DNA of 64,000 nucleotides from Bugula neritina (lineage: Eukaryota > Bryozoa > Gymnolaemata > Cheilostomatida > Bugulidae): assembly GCA_964035545.1 (NCBI GenBank), contig OZ037767.1:17423781-17487780 (forward strand), in the 5' to 3' direction. The stretch's first letter is position 1. Every line of letters starts with the position of its first letter. This document shows positions 50,801 to 61,783 of this stretch, piece by piece. A program made the position numbers and the translations under genes. The notes beneath the pieces are model-generated. The model did not search any database and was not told the origin of the DNA. It saw nothing but the letters and a program-made list of their open reading frames with translations.

Positions 50801-53800
50801 AAACTGGGGGTTAGTTTCAGAAACATTCCTCACTAGCTGTGAGTTGGCTTTACAGAGTCACTTATATGATAAGATACTGAAAGTTATCAAGTGTTGACAT
50901 AAGTGTTGACAATTGAGTAAGTGTTGATAATTGAGCAAGTGTTGATAATTGAGCAGACACCCAGGTGGATTGACAGAACTTTCTAGAAAGCCGGTTCAGT
51001 GAGAAAACATTGCATCCTCCACACAGCAAAGAACTGTTGCACTGTTTAATTATTACCACTCCTAGTAGAAATAGTTCTCCTCTAACAACTAGCAGATGAG
51101 TGACGTATACAGAGTAGTTGCTGTATGCTAACTGTACACAGGTGTGTATGTATTGTATTAGGAGAAATATTCTGCTGTAGGCAAAGTTGCAGAGACTTGT
51201 AAAGATCACTGAAAATTGATAGATAGAGGTTGACAATACCTACATATCCATAAGTGTAATATTATGTTACGAGGACATATTATATTGGGACAGCTAGGGT
51301 GGGACGAACAGACAGACAGAGGTGGTGATATAGGTTAATGAGATGATGAGAGTTGCATTGCATATTGTAGATGATAGTGTATACATGGTTAGTTAGTTAC
51401 ATCATAGGTTAGTATACACTGTTCAACTGACTGGTTAGTGATACCAGTGACTGCTTGACCCCTCTCCCCCCTAATACAGAGAGCAGTAACCCTCCCCCCC
51501 TCACTATTACAGAGAGCAGTAACCCCTGCTGGTCCCTAGATATCACCTCAACCTCTAAATATAATACCATCCTCTAGACTCTAGAGTCTAGATATAATAT
51601 CAACACTTCACTTTGATATACTTGTAGCAGAGCGTACTGTTTGCCATAGCCTGATATCCTATGACCTAGACACATGCAGGGAGTTATCTTAACATAGAAC
51701 ACAGGCTAAACCTCACACGAGTACAGATTAGAGAGAGTGACAGTCCCTCAATTAAAGCAAGTTGGACTGAAACTTCAAGATATACGAATAGAAAAATCAA
51801 ACAATGAGTTGAAAGCAAGCAGCGTTTTTGCAGCGAAAATTAATTGTTAATCAAATGTTATCAATATAACAGAGATGCACTTTCAACAGCCATTGGAATA
51901 GCTAGTCACAGTAACAAAGACCTTACAATAAAACAAGGTTGTTACAAAGATGGAATTGAATTATGGGCTGGAACCCAGAGCAAAGCACAATCCTAGTATT
52001 CTGCAGCTAGCAAAAGATTGTCAGGTGCTTGGTACAGGTCGACAGCTATAGCAAGAGATGTCCAGAGTAGGTTCTACCTCTCCTACTAACTTAGCTAATA
52101 TTTCTGGGTTGTTGTTTGAAAATACTGACAGCAAACAACAGGATGAGTCATTGAGTGCAGTGAACACTTTTGATTGAATTACCAATACAAGGAATATTAG
52201 ATAGTGACAAATGACATAAATAAAATATGATAATTAAATGAAATCCCTCCACTAACCGCTCTAGTATAAAACTATAACATATGGCCTAATGTTGGGAGTT
52301 GTGGATATTCAATATGAATATCAGCAAAGTAGAACAAGTGATGTCGTAGTTGTAGTAACTGAATACAACTCAAGTGCGTACACCAATGCTTACCGCTGCC
52401 TGAAGTGAAAGGGAATGTAGTTGTCACCAAGGTCACGATACACAGGGGCGTGATGGTGATGCCCCAATAATATATCCGGTGGGTAGTTGTTTTCCAGAAC
52501 TATATGGTGAGCCAGGTTTGATGAGCTTAAATCCAACTCAGATTGAGTTTCTGGCGAGAAAGAGTCGACAAAGCCAACCATGTCTGGGATGTTACCATCC
52601 CCATCTGACTCTTTATTCCACTGCAGCAGATCCACTGACAGTTTTTCAGTTGCTTGTGAGTCAGAGTGACTCTCACAGCTTGCATCATTTTGATTATCAC
52701 TCTTTTCAGTGTGCTCACTTTGAGTTTCACTATGACTATGAAGAGAGTCTTTAAGTCCGACTCTAGCCAGATGAGGTGTCATTACTCCGGATTCTATCAG
52801 CAAATCCATTGACTTCCAAACAGTTGTTAGAGATCTGTTTAACCCATTCAAACTCCAGCAGTATCACTGATGAGCACAATCGCGGAACCGAAGACGTTAC
52901 GACGGGAACTTGAGTGCAGGCTGTGCAGTACTGCAGTAATCCGATCCTCTAGTTACACATGAATGCACCTATTATTTCACTGACAATACGCACTGAAAGT
53001 TGCAATACAAATGACAAGCAACACTCGATGTAACTAAACTTGGCGATAGCCAATACAAAAGCCTCTATCAGTCCAACAGTGAATCATAGCAAATCAAAAG
53101 AACATCAAAGGCAGCTAAAACGATTTCGATACTAGAGGATGGCTTCGCTGCGGATAGCAGACGAACGATGAGTAATCAAGGTGTCGTACAGTGTTTGTAT
53201 TGATAACACGTGTTATGATTCAACTCGTCCAAAGACCAACTCTCTCTATGCCAGATTATTAAATACAGCAGTTATAAAATTAGCTGTTAGTGAATTCGGC
53301 TATTATTGGCAAGCTCTCGCCGGAATATGTGACTGATTTATATTACACAGGCATGTAATTGTTGTATACTAGGTAGGAAGCTGCGAACTAATCTACTGAT
53401 TGTGTAAATCATTGTTTATGGCAGCATCTACTTTGATGATAGCTGTTTGAAGGCTGCAAAATTAATTAGGCTCAAAAAGCTCATTAGAGGCTGTAAAACA
53501 ATGCTAGCACTACCAGTTGATGGGAAGGAAGACTTTTTGTAAGGTCTTGAAAGACAAATAATTTAGAAACATGCAGATTGCTCTTTCAGAATGCAAAGCT
53601 GATCAAATACCATAAAGATGGTCTCAATCAGATATAATGGTTGGGTTGGATCTAATAAAGGAAGTCAGTTCTTAGAAGGGCCAACAGTTTTCAATTGAAT
53701 CAAATGGAATAAGTCAGCATAGTTGGTAAGACAGCAGAGTCAGTGAGAGACAACTCTTATAATTTCTTATATAATTATTTAACAATAACATACCAACATA

Positions 53801-56800
53801 ATATGATTACTGTGTTGTATAGTATTACTTAGTTATTATGTACCTATATAACAGATGTAAATTCAGGGGAAAACAACTTCCAAATTATTCGTTAACCTTA
53901 GATTGAAAGTGGATATTACCAGATTATGTCCAACAGCTTTACTGTGTCTATACCATAGAGTGTAGATATACTATACAGTGTAGATATACAATACAGTGTA
54001 GATATACTATACAGTGTAGATATAGTATACAGTGTAGATATACTATACAGTGTAGATATACTATACAGTGTAGATATACTATACAGTGTAGATATACTAT
54101 ACAGTGTAGATATACTATACAGTGTAGATATACTATACAGTGTAGATATAGTATACAGTGTAGATATACCATACAGTGTAAATATACTATACAGTGTAGA
54201 TATACTATACAGTGTAGATATAGTATACAGTGTAGATATACTATACAGTGTAGATATACTATACAGTGTACATATAATATACAGTGTAGATATACTATAC
54301 AGTGTAGATATATAATAGTATAAAGCAAATATTTTGGAGTTGTCTTTCGCACAAAACTTCAGATATTTTTAAGAGTTGCCCGTTCTCATCAAATATAAGT
54401 GAATACAATGATTTAACTGTTAGTATATAGTATAACTGAGAGTTAACTGTTAGTATATAGTATAACTGAGAGAGAGTTAACTGTTAGTATATAGTATAAC
54501 CGAGAGAGAGTTAACTGTTAGTATATAGTATAACTGAGAGAGAGTTAACTGTTAGTATATAGTATCACTGAGAGTTGACTGATATTTATACAGTTTCTCA
54601 ATTACCAAAGTACAGAGTTAAAGTTGTTCACATAGCCCTAGCGCTAGTAGATATTTGTTGCATGAGAAGTTGTCTTCTTACAAAATAAAGCAACTAAGCT
54701 CCAAACCATAATGTCAAGAACTAAAGCTAAGCTAATAACAGCTTCATATCTAATGTTAATCGTATACCAAGTTTTTCTTAACAATCACTATGTTTGGGGA
54801 AAAGAAAACTGAATTTCTATTTGCAAACATATTATAGAATTCTGGTGACCTTGACTTTTAGCCGCAGCTCCTAGCCTACACTTAGCCTGGGCTCACGTAA
54901 ACTCAGCAACTTGAATCAGGAACTGATACCAACACCACACAAGTTGATAGAAAGAATTCTACTACATTATACTAATAATTAGAATATATTATACTAGTAA
55001 TGAGGTAACTCTATATACTATAACCACCCACGTGCAGGTAACATTGTGTGCAGTACTAGAATACGTTTACCTATTTGTATATGCATTTACACAGTATTGG
55101 AACCTCATTATCATTCCGCATATCAATTATAGCAACTAGTAAACACCAGTATGAAGTTATTACAGGTATAATGCAGTATAAATGTCAGAGTGATGAAAAC
55201 ACACCACAGCATATAGAATATATAAACCCAATGGTACCCTGGGCAGTAAAACAGCCCTTATGTAACTCGGCCTACCTTAGAACTGCTGCGATCTGGTCCC
55301 AATCAATCTGTCTAGGCGTTGGAGCACGAACATTTGACCAATCAATTTCGTCGTTAAATATGATTTCCCGACATCTCTCGGGCATTGGAGACGGAGACCG
55401 AAATCTCCCATTCTTGTCTCTTCCTCTACTGGAAGATCTTGATGCCCTTTGTCGGCCTCTTTCTCTGTTAGCTTTCCGTCTAGATGGGGACGGTGAACGT
55501 ACCTCCCTTAAATATGTCTGTAAATAGCCGCTGGGAGATTTCTCAGCTGGAGGTTGGTCACTGTTCTCTAGTCTGACGGCTGGTTGAGTCTCAGCACGTC
55601 TCGTATTACGTTGTGATTTACGGCGTGTGTCTTTTGAAGAGTTACGTTTCCCTGCCAGTTTGGTTGAGTGAAGCACATTAGGGTGTGTTTCGCTGGTCTT
55701 AAGGTGAGTGGTACCTTCATCATAGTCACCTGTGGCAGGAAAAGGAGAGTTGGCAGCTGAACTAGCACTGCTGGGAGAGTTGGCAGCTGAACTAGCACTG
55801 CTGGGAGAGTTAGCAGCTGAACTAGCACTGCTGAGAGAGTTTGTAGATATCTTAAACACTGGCACATCATCCGCTTCTTTGTCTATCCTTTGTATGTTAA
55901 CAGAAGTTACGGGCTCTTGTCTGTTAGCAGCTTTACGGGAAGGCAGCGTATTGAAAGTGTTTTTTGGACTAGAAGATGGAACCAGGGCTTTAGTCTGCCC
56001 AGCAGCTGGCACCTGCTTCACATCAATGGCAGCAGGAGCGTTTATCTTCACACCTCGCTGTCGCAGTGATGACACGTCTAGACCAGTTGGCCAGACAGGT
56101 TGGGGGGAGCTATGGTACCGACCCACCCACTCTGATTCACTAGGCGCACCTGAGGCTAGTCTAGACTTGGAAGGCAGCGTCAGGGACCAGCTGTCTGTAA
56201 CCGGTCTCGCTGACTCAGGCTGACCTCCACTTCTCACCTTTGACCTGCGAGGAGGCAGAGCCGGGGGCTCTGGGAGACTCACCGCCGATCTCACTGGGAC
56301 AGCCTCGTTGCCGATTATCTTGTAGACAGGAATGTCAACGTTCTCAGCTGCCTCAACTCTCGGGAAAGTGTTCTGGTGCTGACTTACACTCACAGGAAGT
56401 AACTCCGAATCTTGAGGAGGTGTCCACGGCACTTTTTGGTGAGGGAGAGTATTGCTGAGCCACGGTGTGGACAGCATATTGATCCTAGGTAGGCCGCCCT
56501 CCGACATGGCTACCATGAACGGCTGACCACCAAACGGCTGGCTACCAGAAGCTCCAGCGTAGGACTGAGTCCAGTGAGGAGCCACATTAGGAGGATATAA
56601 CCTCTGCTGCCGAGACAGCTGCTGAGACTGTGGTGCTCTTACCCTCTGGTCCTTCATTTGCTGGTGTAGGATGGCTGGACTGATACCCGTATCCTCTACT
56701 GTCAGGATGAACTGATCATCTCCCACTGGCTGCACCTTCATTCTCCGCCCTGTGTTTGTGTTGTATCCATTTCCATGTGATGTCATCTTCTTATCTCTCT

Positions 56801-59800
56801 TGTGAGTCAGCGCAGATCTGCTGCTGTTGCTGCCACTACTGTTAGATATTCGTGTATTACTGCTGCCACTACTGTTAGATATTCGTGTATTACTGACTGC
56901 ACCTGTATTGCCTCTATTACACGCCTTACTGCTCTCAGTGATGTAATAATTGTTAACATTATTGCATTTCAAATCATTTCCCGTAGTCAAGGCGTTATCA
57001 TTCACGTGCTCCAGAATGTTGCATTGCAACTGGTTACCTTGCCAATTTGACTTGGCGTCTGCATGATTGCTATTGTTGTTGAAGTTGTATACAGTCACCG
57101 GAGTAATGACTGCTCTGCCCAGTGGTGTAGCGCTCCCCCTATTCAGCTGTGTAATCCTTCCCTCATGACCCCCCTTTCTTCTTACAGGAAACGCAGCACT
57201 CCTGTCTCTACTTCTAGCAGACTGGTTGAAACTTCTACCTGCTGGTGATGAATTCATTTGCTAAGACTAGCAAATAGTTTGAATGGTTACCTCACTGTTG
57301 AAAGGCAGACGATCAAATGCTTACGTTACTCCAACTGTGCAAAGCCCAAACAGTTTGGGTATAACAAGATGAATTAGCTAGAGTATGCTCCCTGAAGCTC
57401 CAGAGGGCTGTACACTTACAGCAGAAACTAAATAGCAACTTGTACAGGGGGTGAAACCATTTGAGTAATCCACTCCTTGTCAAAACACGCTGTGACTACA
57501 TTATACTGTGAGTCAAGACCGTCTGCACTTCTATACGTCTGCACGGCTCCTGTACGACACGGAGCTCAACTGATGGTTACTTCTGATTGTTACGAAGCAT
57601 TAGCTAATAGCAATGAACTGTATACTAGAAACACTAGAATACTGTTACAATAAACATCCCATCACTGTCTATTATATTATAATGTATGCTGTAATTTACT
57701 CTGTGCTCTGTAGATATGCTATGGTGATGAGGGTTTATGGAGAAGTACCTAAACCCTCATTTACAGGGCAGTGAACCCTTTTATATCCATGTGTGTATCC
57801 TATTGCAGGAGATGAGACTGTAGTATTTACTGCAATATATTACAATATATACTGTATTATATATACTGTAATATACTGTATTATGCTGTATTAAACTGTA
57901 TTATACTGTAATATACTGCATGTAATATAGTATAATATACTGTAATATAGTATATTATACTGTAATATATTATACTGTAAAATACTGTAATATAGTGCCA
58001 TATACTGTATTAAACTGTATTATACTATATCATACTGTGATATACTTAATGCATGTGATATACTATATAATATACTGCACTACACAGCAATATACTGTAG
58101 TATAATGTAATATACTGTAGTATATAATGTAATATGCTGTAATATACTGTGACACACTGTAGGACACTGTACAGACTACACAATACATAACAACTCTAAA
58201 CCAAGTTTCCACCCACCAGCTAACACTGCTGTGTTAGCAGGTAAACAAAGAAACACGAGCAACAAGTATTTCCTGTCATGCAGGACTTGGGCTGTGACAG
58301 TGGTGATTCACCCATCTATTATAACTTTAATATGTCCATCACATGTACAGTGCATACAAGTAGAGAACACCCACAATGCCCTGGTGATGCAACACTGGGG
58401 ACAGACAACTTCCAGCCTACACCCACATACTAGCTAGTAGCTGTGATGAAAGTACTGCTATTCTATCAACCATAACAATAACAGACAACAGCTTGTACAA
58501 AATCTAGATTCTAGACAACAGGGAAAAGTATATTAGTATGTGTGTCATGTAATATATTATAAGTATATTATTCTATGTCCCTTTTATTTGTAATGGCTTC
58601 AAAATTGGGATTTAGGGGCCTAAAATATGAAATAATGAAATATAAGCCCAAATAATACTTTATATAATATACAGTGAAAATATAACAATAGACAGAAGTT
58701 TTAGTAACATAATCTCTACTATTCATAACTGTAGAGATGGGACGCTAAATAAAGAGAGGGCAACTTTGATTGACAAGCATAGTTACTGGTAGGCCAATAC
58801 TTATATTGTTTAGCACAGAAGAAGTGAGTAGAACAGACAACTCCCAAACTATCTAAATCACTAATTTATTAAACATGTGACATTCTTTATACTAGAGCAC
58901 AAGGAGGTGGGTGTGTTTTGTCACGGAGATATTTTGTGTTTTATAAGCTAAGGCTGTAGACAAAATTCGATAAAGCTTCCAATTTGGTGCTATGTTTTAT
59001 GGCTATATCAAACTGAAGGCACATTAATACCATTTAAAGAACATTCCAGAAGGTAACACTGAGTGTGCATTGTTGATGCAGGGAGAGCTGGCGGCATAAT
59101 TAGAGAAACTGCTTCAGTTAGCAAGATTAACTTACTTTAATATGTAGATACACACCTCAAGATTAACTTACTTTAATATGTAAATACATCTCTCAAGAGT
59201 AACTTACTTTAATATGTAGATACATCTCTCAAGATTAACTTACTTTAACATGTAAATACATCTCTCAAGATTAACTTACTTTAATATGTAAATACATCTC
59301 TCAAGATTAACTTACTTTAACATGTAAATACATATCTCAAGATTAACTTACTTTAATATGTAAATACACCTCTCAAGATTAACTTACTTTAATATGTAGA
59401 TACACACCTCAAGATTAACTTACTTTAATATGTAAATACACCTCTCAAGAGTAACTTATTTTAATATGTAGATACGCCTCAAGAGTAACTTACTTTAATA
59501 TGTAAATACATCTCTCAAGAGTAACTTACTTTAATATGTAAATACATCTCTCAAGATTAACTTACTTTAACATGTAAATACATATCTCAAGATTAACTTA
59601 CTTTAATATGTAAATACATCTCTCAAGATTAACTTACTTTAATATGTAGATACATCTCTCAAGAGTGACTTACTTTAATATGTAGATACATCTCTCAAGA
59701 GTAACTTACTTTAATATGTAAATACATCTCTCAAGAGTAACTTACTTTAATATGTAGATACACCTCTCGAGGTCTCCCAACTTCTCATCTACTGTCAGCT

Positions 59801-61339
59801 GTTCTAATTCCTCAGCAGACTACAAAAGTAGCAGACGACATGACATCATCCCCTTATCAGCATAGTACAAACACAATAACATTTACTATGTTTGAAGAGG
59901 ATGGTAACTTTACTATAAATAGTATATAAATATGTGGGCGTCAAATGCAGAGAAAATTTAATAAATAGCAAGGACAATACAAAACTGAAGGGTCAAATTT
60001 AAGCTAAATTCTAGATTCTATTAGGTAGTAGAAAATTATTTATAGTAACTCTCTAGTTTGGAAGAAAATTAAAAACAAACATACTACAACATTGTTGCTT
60101 ACTTTATTCTAAATACAGTTTTTATAACAAAGTGACGTCAGATTAAGGCGAATCCATATTTCTTATGCATATTGTGTTTATAGCAGTGCTTAGAAAAAGT
60201 AAATTAGTTTGTTGAGAAAAGCTATGCTCAGTAATCTAGGGAATGACTGGCTAGCATTGAACTTTATACAGAGCAACAATTGCTTTTAGCTTGGTGCTAA
60301 CTATTCAGCAACTTTGCTTACATTTTATGTAGAAGAGAGAAAAATACATTGATTGCATGAGCTTCATATTAATATTTCTAATTACTATCTTGAAAGCATC
60401 CGAGTTAAAACAATGATATTTTATAAAAATATACTTGCAACAAAAAGAATATGCAGGTATGTGTTTTATGCTTTTTATACTCTAAAATTTGGCTATTTAT
60501 AAGATTACTAAGTTTTAGAATTAAACTTCTTTAAAAAAAAATAAAAAAGTGATCATGAAACAGATTCTAAACTCATTCAGTAATATCTATACATTTTTTT
60601 GTTTAATAGCATCGCGGCCTACATAAAATATAGAATTGTTATAGTTATAATGCTAGTACAAAGAGAAAATATTTTAAAGATATATTAACATTTGCATTCG
60701 TAATGATTATCATAACAATATAACAAAAAACCTACAAATGCATTACTACTTATTGTTAACAATTATCATGAATTTAAAACTTAGGTACTGAATTCAACTT
60801 TTGCAATTGAACAATTACAATATGAATATGAATTTTATCACGGTGGTAAAAATGAGTGTTGCGTTGTATTTGTTTCTAAATCACGTTTACGTTGACTAGA
60901 ATTAAAATTATCATCAAAAAATAATAATAATATCGAGGTTGCAAAACATACCATTAATTTTTAATTTATTATTTAATAACTTGAACTCCTAGAGCTAACA
61001 AAATGACTTTAATTTTAAATAAACAAAAATTTATTTCTACTTCATGCCTGAAGAACAAACTTTGAATTCGAGAAGTTGAAATAAAAAATTAAAACTTGAT
61101 AGTAAAAAAAATTCATGACGATTGTAAATGTAACACTATTAGTATTAGTGTTAGTATTACTATTAGTATTTAACTATTACTATTACTATAGTATTTGACT
61201 ATTATTATTAGTATTAGTATTAGTATTACTATTACTATTAGTATTTCACTATTTGACTATTCTGAAAATCTACCTTTTGAGTAATTGGTGGTCTTTCAAG
61301 ACGAAGTTCTTGAATGTCATCAGAAAGAGTAAGATCCAT
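35817..61339 (-). CDS. PPP4R4: Protein phosphatase 4 regulatory subunit 4
   Basis: HEAT-repeat regulatory subunit that binds the PP4 catalytic subunit. Twenty-one exons can be joined with every phase correct, giving 892 aa (human about 873): 61274-61339, 59746-59819, 50389-50491, 49222-49443, 48924-49030, 48716-48823, 48255-48376, 47105-47355, 46829-46900, 46238-46360, 43135-43467, 42383-42488, 41884-42037, 40291-40449, 39896-39992, 39170-39329, 38521-38640, 37302-37422, 37017-37037, 36817-36890, 35817-35902. Landmarks: [11 protein letters not shown] and [14 protein letters not shown] (N-terminus), [75 protein letters not shown], a charged coiled-coil-like [19 protein letters not shown], then a Ser/Pro/Lys-rich tail ending NRKGSH. 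The least certain parts are the 21-bp microexon, the last two exons, and whether exon 1 contains the only start. Intron 2 (about 9.3 kb) holds two other coding exons. Nearly every intron carries a minisatellite. Confidence 0.93.
37042..37142. repeat. AT-rich tatatagtatat repeat next to PPP4R4 microexon
   Basis: Repeats of atatagtatattatatatag just upstream (minus sense) of the acceptor of the 21-bp exon 37017-37037. Confidence 0.7.
37445..38485. repeat. 21-bp minisatellite, about 49 copies, two alternating variants
   Basis: Unit gtgatattaaagtactgaga plus g or t, in PPP4R4 intron 17. Almost all units belong to one of two types differing at one base (gaggtgat versus gatgtgat), mixed in irregular order. 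Since 21 is a multiple of three, one plus-strand frame stays open throughout, giving a meaningless 355-aa ORF. Confidence 0.95.
39695..39895. repeat. 17-bp minisatellite at PPP4R4 exon 15 donor
   Basis: About eleven copies of cttagcccaccatatca; minus sense tgatatg|gtgggctaag. The real junction reads ttgagatg|gtgagttta, so units copy the exon tail ATG and the GTG of the donor. Confidence 0.88.
40783..41030. repeat. 20-bp minisatellite, about 12 copies
   Basis: Unit actgagtcagtcatgtgact (variant gagtatgtcatgtgac) in PPP4R4 intron 13, directly joined to a second unrelated array at 41025. Confidence 0.9.
41025..41482. repeat. 30-bp minisatellite, about 15 copies
   Basis: Unit gttagttgtacaggtagaag plus aacagactga, in PPP4R4 intron 13. 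Open on the minus strand as a Cys/Ser/Thr false ORF. Confidence 0.92.
42038..42137. repeat. 18-bp minisatellite at PPP4R4 exon 13 acceptor
   Basis: Five to six copies of tcacatgactcaatacag. In minus sense the last copy runs into the true acceptor gtcatgtgactgtag|att, with unit gtcatgtgactgtat differing by one base from an AG acceptor. Confidence 0.85.
42268..42385. repeat. 24-bp minisatellite at PPP4R4 exon 12 donor
   Basis: Five copies; minus sense tag|gttagtcatgtgacct plus agtag. The true donor reads cag|gttagtcatgtgacc, so each unit repeats the donor and the following 10 bases exactly. Confidence 0.9.
42489..42576. repeat. 21-bp minisatellite at PPP4R4 exon 12 acceptor
   Basis: Four copies; minus sense attcatgtttgtctcacag. 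The true acceptor is catgtttgtctctatag|aaagc. Every upstream unit ends in a good 3' splice site-like tttgtctcacag. Confidence 0.85.
42750..43138. repeat. 20-bp minisatellite at PPP4R4 exon 11 donor
   Basis: About nineteen copies of cacttacagagtacgtgaca; minus sense ct|gtaagtgtgtcacgtact. The true junction is GCT|GTAAGTATGTCACGTACTCT, so each unit holds a full consensus donor GTAAGT. Confidence 0.93.
43470..46232. repeat. 23-bp satellite filling PPP4R4 intron 10, about 119 copies
   Basis: Unit tatactagttactctactga plus cta or ctg, with tgact(a/g)ta variants and rare atactgactataata units. It fills the whole 2.77 kb intron between exons 10 and 11. The first intron bases after exon 10, gtgatgagtcagtagagtaa in minus sense, resemble the unit gtatatagtcagtagagtaa. 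Confidence 0.95.
46742..46816. repeat. 27-29-bp repeat, three copies
   Basis: Copies of aaggtcaaggtgacatagtt plus tagagtg, ending about 12 bp from the exon 9 donor of PPP4R4 (46829). Confidence 0.75.
47366..47502. repeat. 20-bp repeat at PPP4R4 exon 8 acceptor
   Basis: Six to seven copies of gtgagtacagagtagttaga immediately outside the acceptor of exon 8 (exon starts at 47355). Confidence 0.8.
47678..48250. repeat. 18-bp minisatellite at PPP4R4 exon 7 donor, about 32 copies
   Basis: Unit taatataatacagagtag. In minus sense the intron starts gtgagctgtattatattact and the units read tctgtattatattactac, so the array starts about four bases into the intron and does not repeat the GT itself. Confidence 0.92.
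48400..48482. repeat. AT dinucleotide-rich low-complexity stretch
   Basis: Palindromic tatataatatatatagcata-like sequence in PPP4R4 intron 6. Confidence 0.6.
48678..48692. repeat. 15-base poly-C run (G15 in the transcript)
   Basis: An uninterrupted run of 15 C on the plus strand lies 24-38 bases past the exon 6 donor of PPP4R4 (48716) in transcript sense, i.e. G15. Intronic G-runs near donors often promote splicing; here this is inference. Confidence 0.7.
49475..49558. repeat. 20-bp repeat upstream of PPP4R4 exon 4
   Basis: Four copies of gtggtgtataacccagctag about 30 bp upstream of the acceptor of exon 4 (49443). Confidence 0.75.
50517..50591. repeat. Direct duplication of about 37 bp
   Basis: Two copies of gacagtgtggagagagtact plus acatgttacta, starting about 26 bp upstream of the exon 3 acceptor of PPP4R4. 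Confidence 0.8.
52394..52834 (-). CDS. Unrecognised coding exon inside PPP4R4 intron 2 (exon B)
   Basis: An open frame of about 147 codons, Ser/Glu/Asp/His-rich, ending [20 protein letters not shown] then RQ at donor CAGCG|GTAAGC, phase 2. The apparent stop TAA right after the exon is simply the donor read through. Possible starts: an in-frame ATG at 52809 ([10 protein letters not shown]), or an acceptor ttaaacag before 52834 that accepts phase 2. It could be (a) an alternative first exon of PPP4R4, since its end phase matches exon 3 (50491), or (b) the second exon of a nested gene beginning with exon A at 57257, since exon A also ends in phase 2. No family was recognised. Confidence 0.55.
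53950..54312. repeat. 18-bp minisatellite, about 20 copies
   Basis: Unit agtgtagatatactatac in PPP4R4 intron 2 between exons A and B. Variants gatatagtatac, gatataccatac and catataatatac are scattered. Open in minus frame as a Tyr/Leu/His/Cys/Ile false ORF. Confidence 0.92.
54420..54580. repeat. 30-34-bp repeat, five copies
   Basis: Copies of gttagtatatagtataactg plus agagagagttaact, in PPP4R4 intron 2. Confidence 0.8.
55276..57257 (-). CDS. Unrecognised 660-codon coding exon inside PPP4R4 intron 2 (exon A)
   Basis: A long open frame from an ATG at 57257 ([20 protein letters not shown]) to donor CTAAG|GTAGGC at 55276, phase 2; if not spliced, the donor itself supplies a TAG stop. The predicted protein is mostly disordered: Asn/Ser-rich N-terminus with repeated [10 protein letters not shown], Gln/Pro-rich middle, three 10-residue [10 protein letters not shown] repeats, and a basic RS-like C-terminus ([20 protein letters not shown]) followed by a conserved-looking end, [20 protein letters not shown] then [10 protein letters not shown] do not recognise the family. 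It may be a nested gene with exon B, or a large alternative 5' exon of PPP4R4. The coding length without stops, use of all codon types and the clean donor make it very likely real. Confidence 0.7.
55745..55840. repeat. 30-bp coding repeat in exon A
   Basis: Three tandem copies, plus sense ggcagctgaactagcactgc plus tgggagagtt, encode [10 protein letters not shown] on the minus strand. Being a multiple of three, it keeps the frame. Confidence 0.88.
57840..58165. repeat. Irregular atactgtaat-type AT repeat
   Basis: Degenerate repeats of tatactgtaatatactgta in PPP4R4 intron 2, upstream of exon A in transcript sense. Confidence 0.75.
59140..59790. repeat. 36-bp minisatellite carrying the PPP4R4 exon 2 donor, about 17 copies
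   Basis: Plus-sense unit taacttactttaatatgta plus aatacatctctcaaga. In minus sense each unit reads tacatattaaa|gtaagtta, the same as the real end of exon 2 (tacatattaa|agtaagtta with the GT at 59744-59745). About 20 bases of exon 2 and its full consensus donor are therefore present in every unit. Confidence 0.95.
60100..61273. other. PPP4R4 intron 1, AT-rich
   Basis: No coding exon is supported here. An attagtatt trinucleotide-like repeat lies at 61140-61260, immediately next to the donor of exon 1 (61274). Confidence 0.5.
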
Positions 61340-61783
61340 AGTTTGAAAACCAAAGCAAATGTGCTTCAAAATCTAACAACATGCAACTTACATGCTGCAG
61401 CATACAGGCGACAAAAGATCAATATTATAACTTACAAGTGATACACTGGGATTTTTAGCTTGTTATCGCCATAACTGCACTATACGTCATATCCGGAATG
61501 TAAGTTTGGTCTTCTAAACAAATAAATGTAGTTACTAAAAATAATATATATTATGATGTCCATCAATTGTTATTATTTAAAAAAATCAATATTCACATAA
61601 ATGCATATTATTGAAAAAATTTAGCTATGGTTTTCATTACATAAATTTTATGTCAAGGTCAACCTCATCGCGTTGCGTTGCTACGGTCCCGGTCTTCTGA
61701 GCCAATTTTCACTCATGCTGCTTTAATTTCAGTAATTTTAGCATCATTATGACCATTTTGAGCCTCTTTGACTAGCAGATGAA
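61340..61783. promoter_or_regulatory. Divergent promoter region, PPP4R4 and secreted peptide gene
   Basis: Only 444 bp separate the PPP4R4 start codon (minus, 61339) from the start of the secreted cysteine-rich peptide (plus, 61784). A short less AT-rich patch, tcatcgcgttgcgttgctac, at about 61667 is the best candidate for a shared promoter core. This is inference from position. Confidence 0.4.

Noticed and set aside
53948-54352. Repeat ORF of YLHCIV units
   Set aside because: 18-bp intronic array read in an open frame.
55272-55274. TAG as true stop of the 661-codon ORF
   Set aside because: It lies inside CTAAG|GTAGGC. Any phase-2 exon followed by GTAG or GTAA reads as a stop, so it is probably a splice donor. 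The intronless alternative remains possible. The same applies to TAA at 52390-52392.
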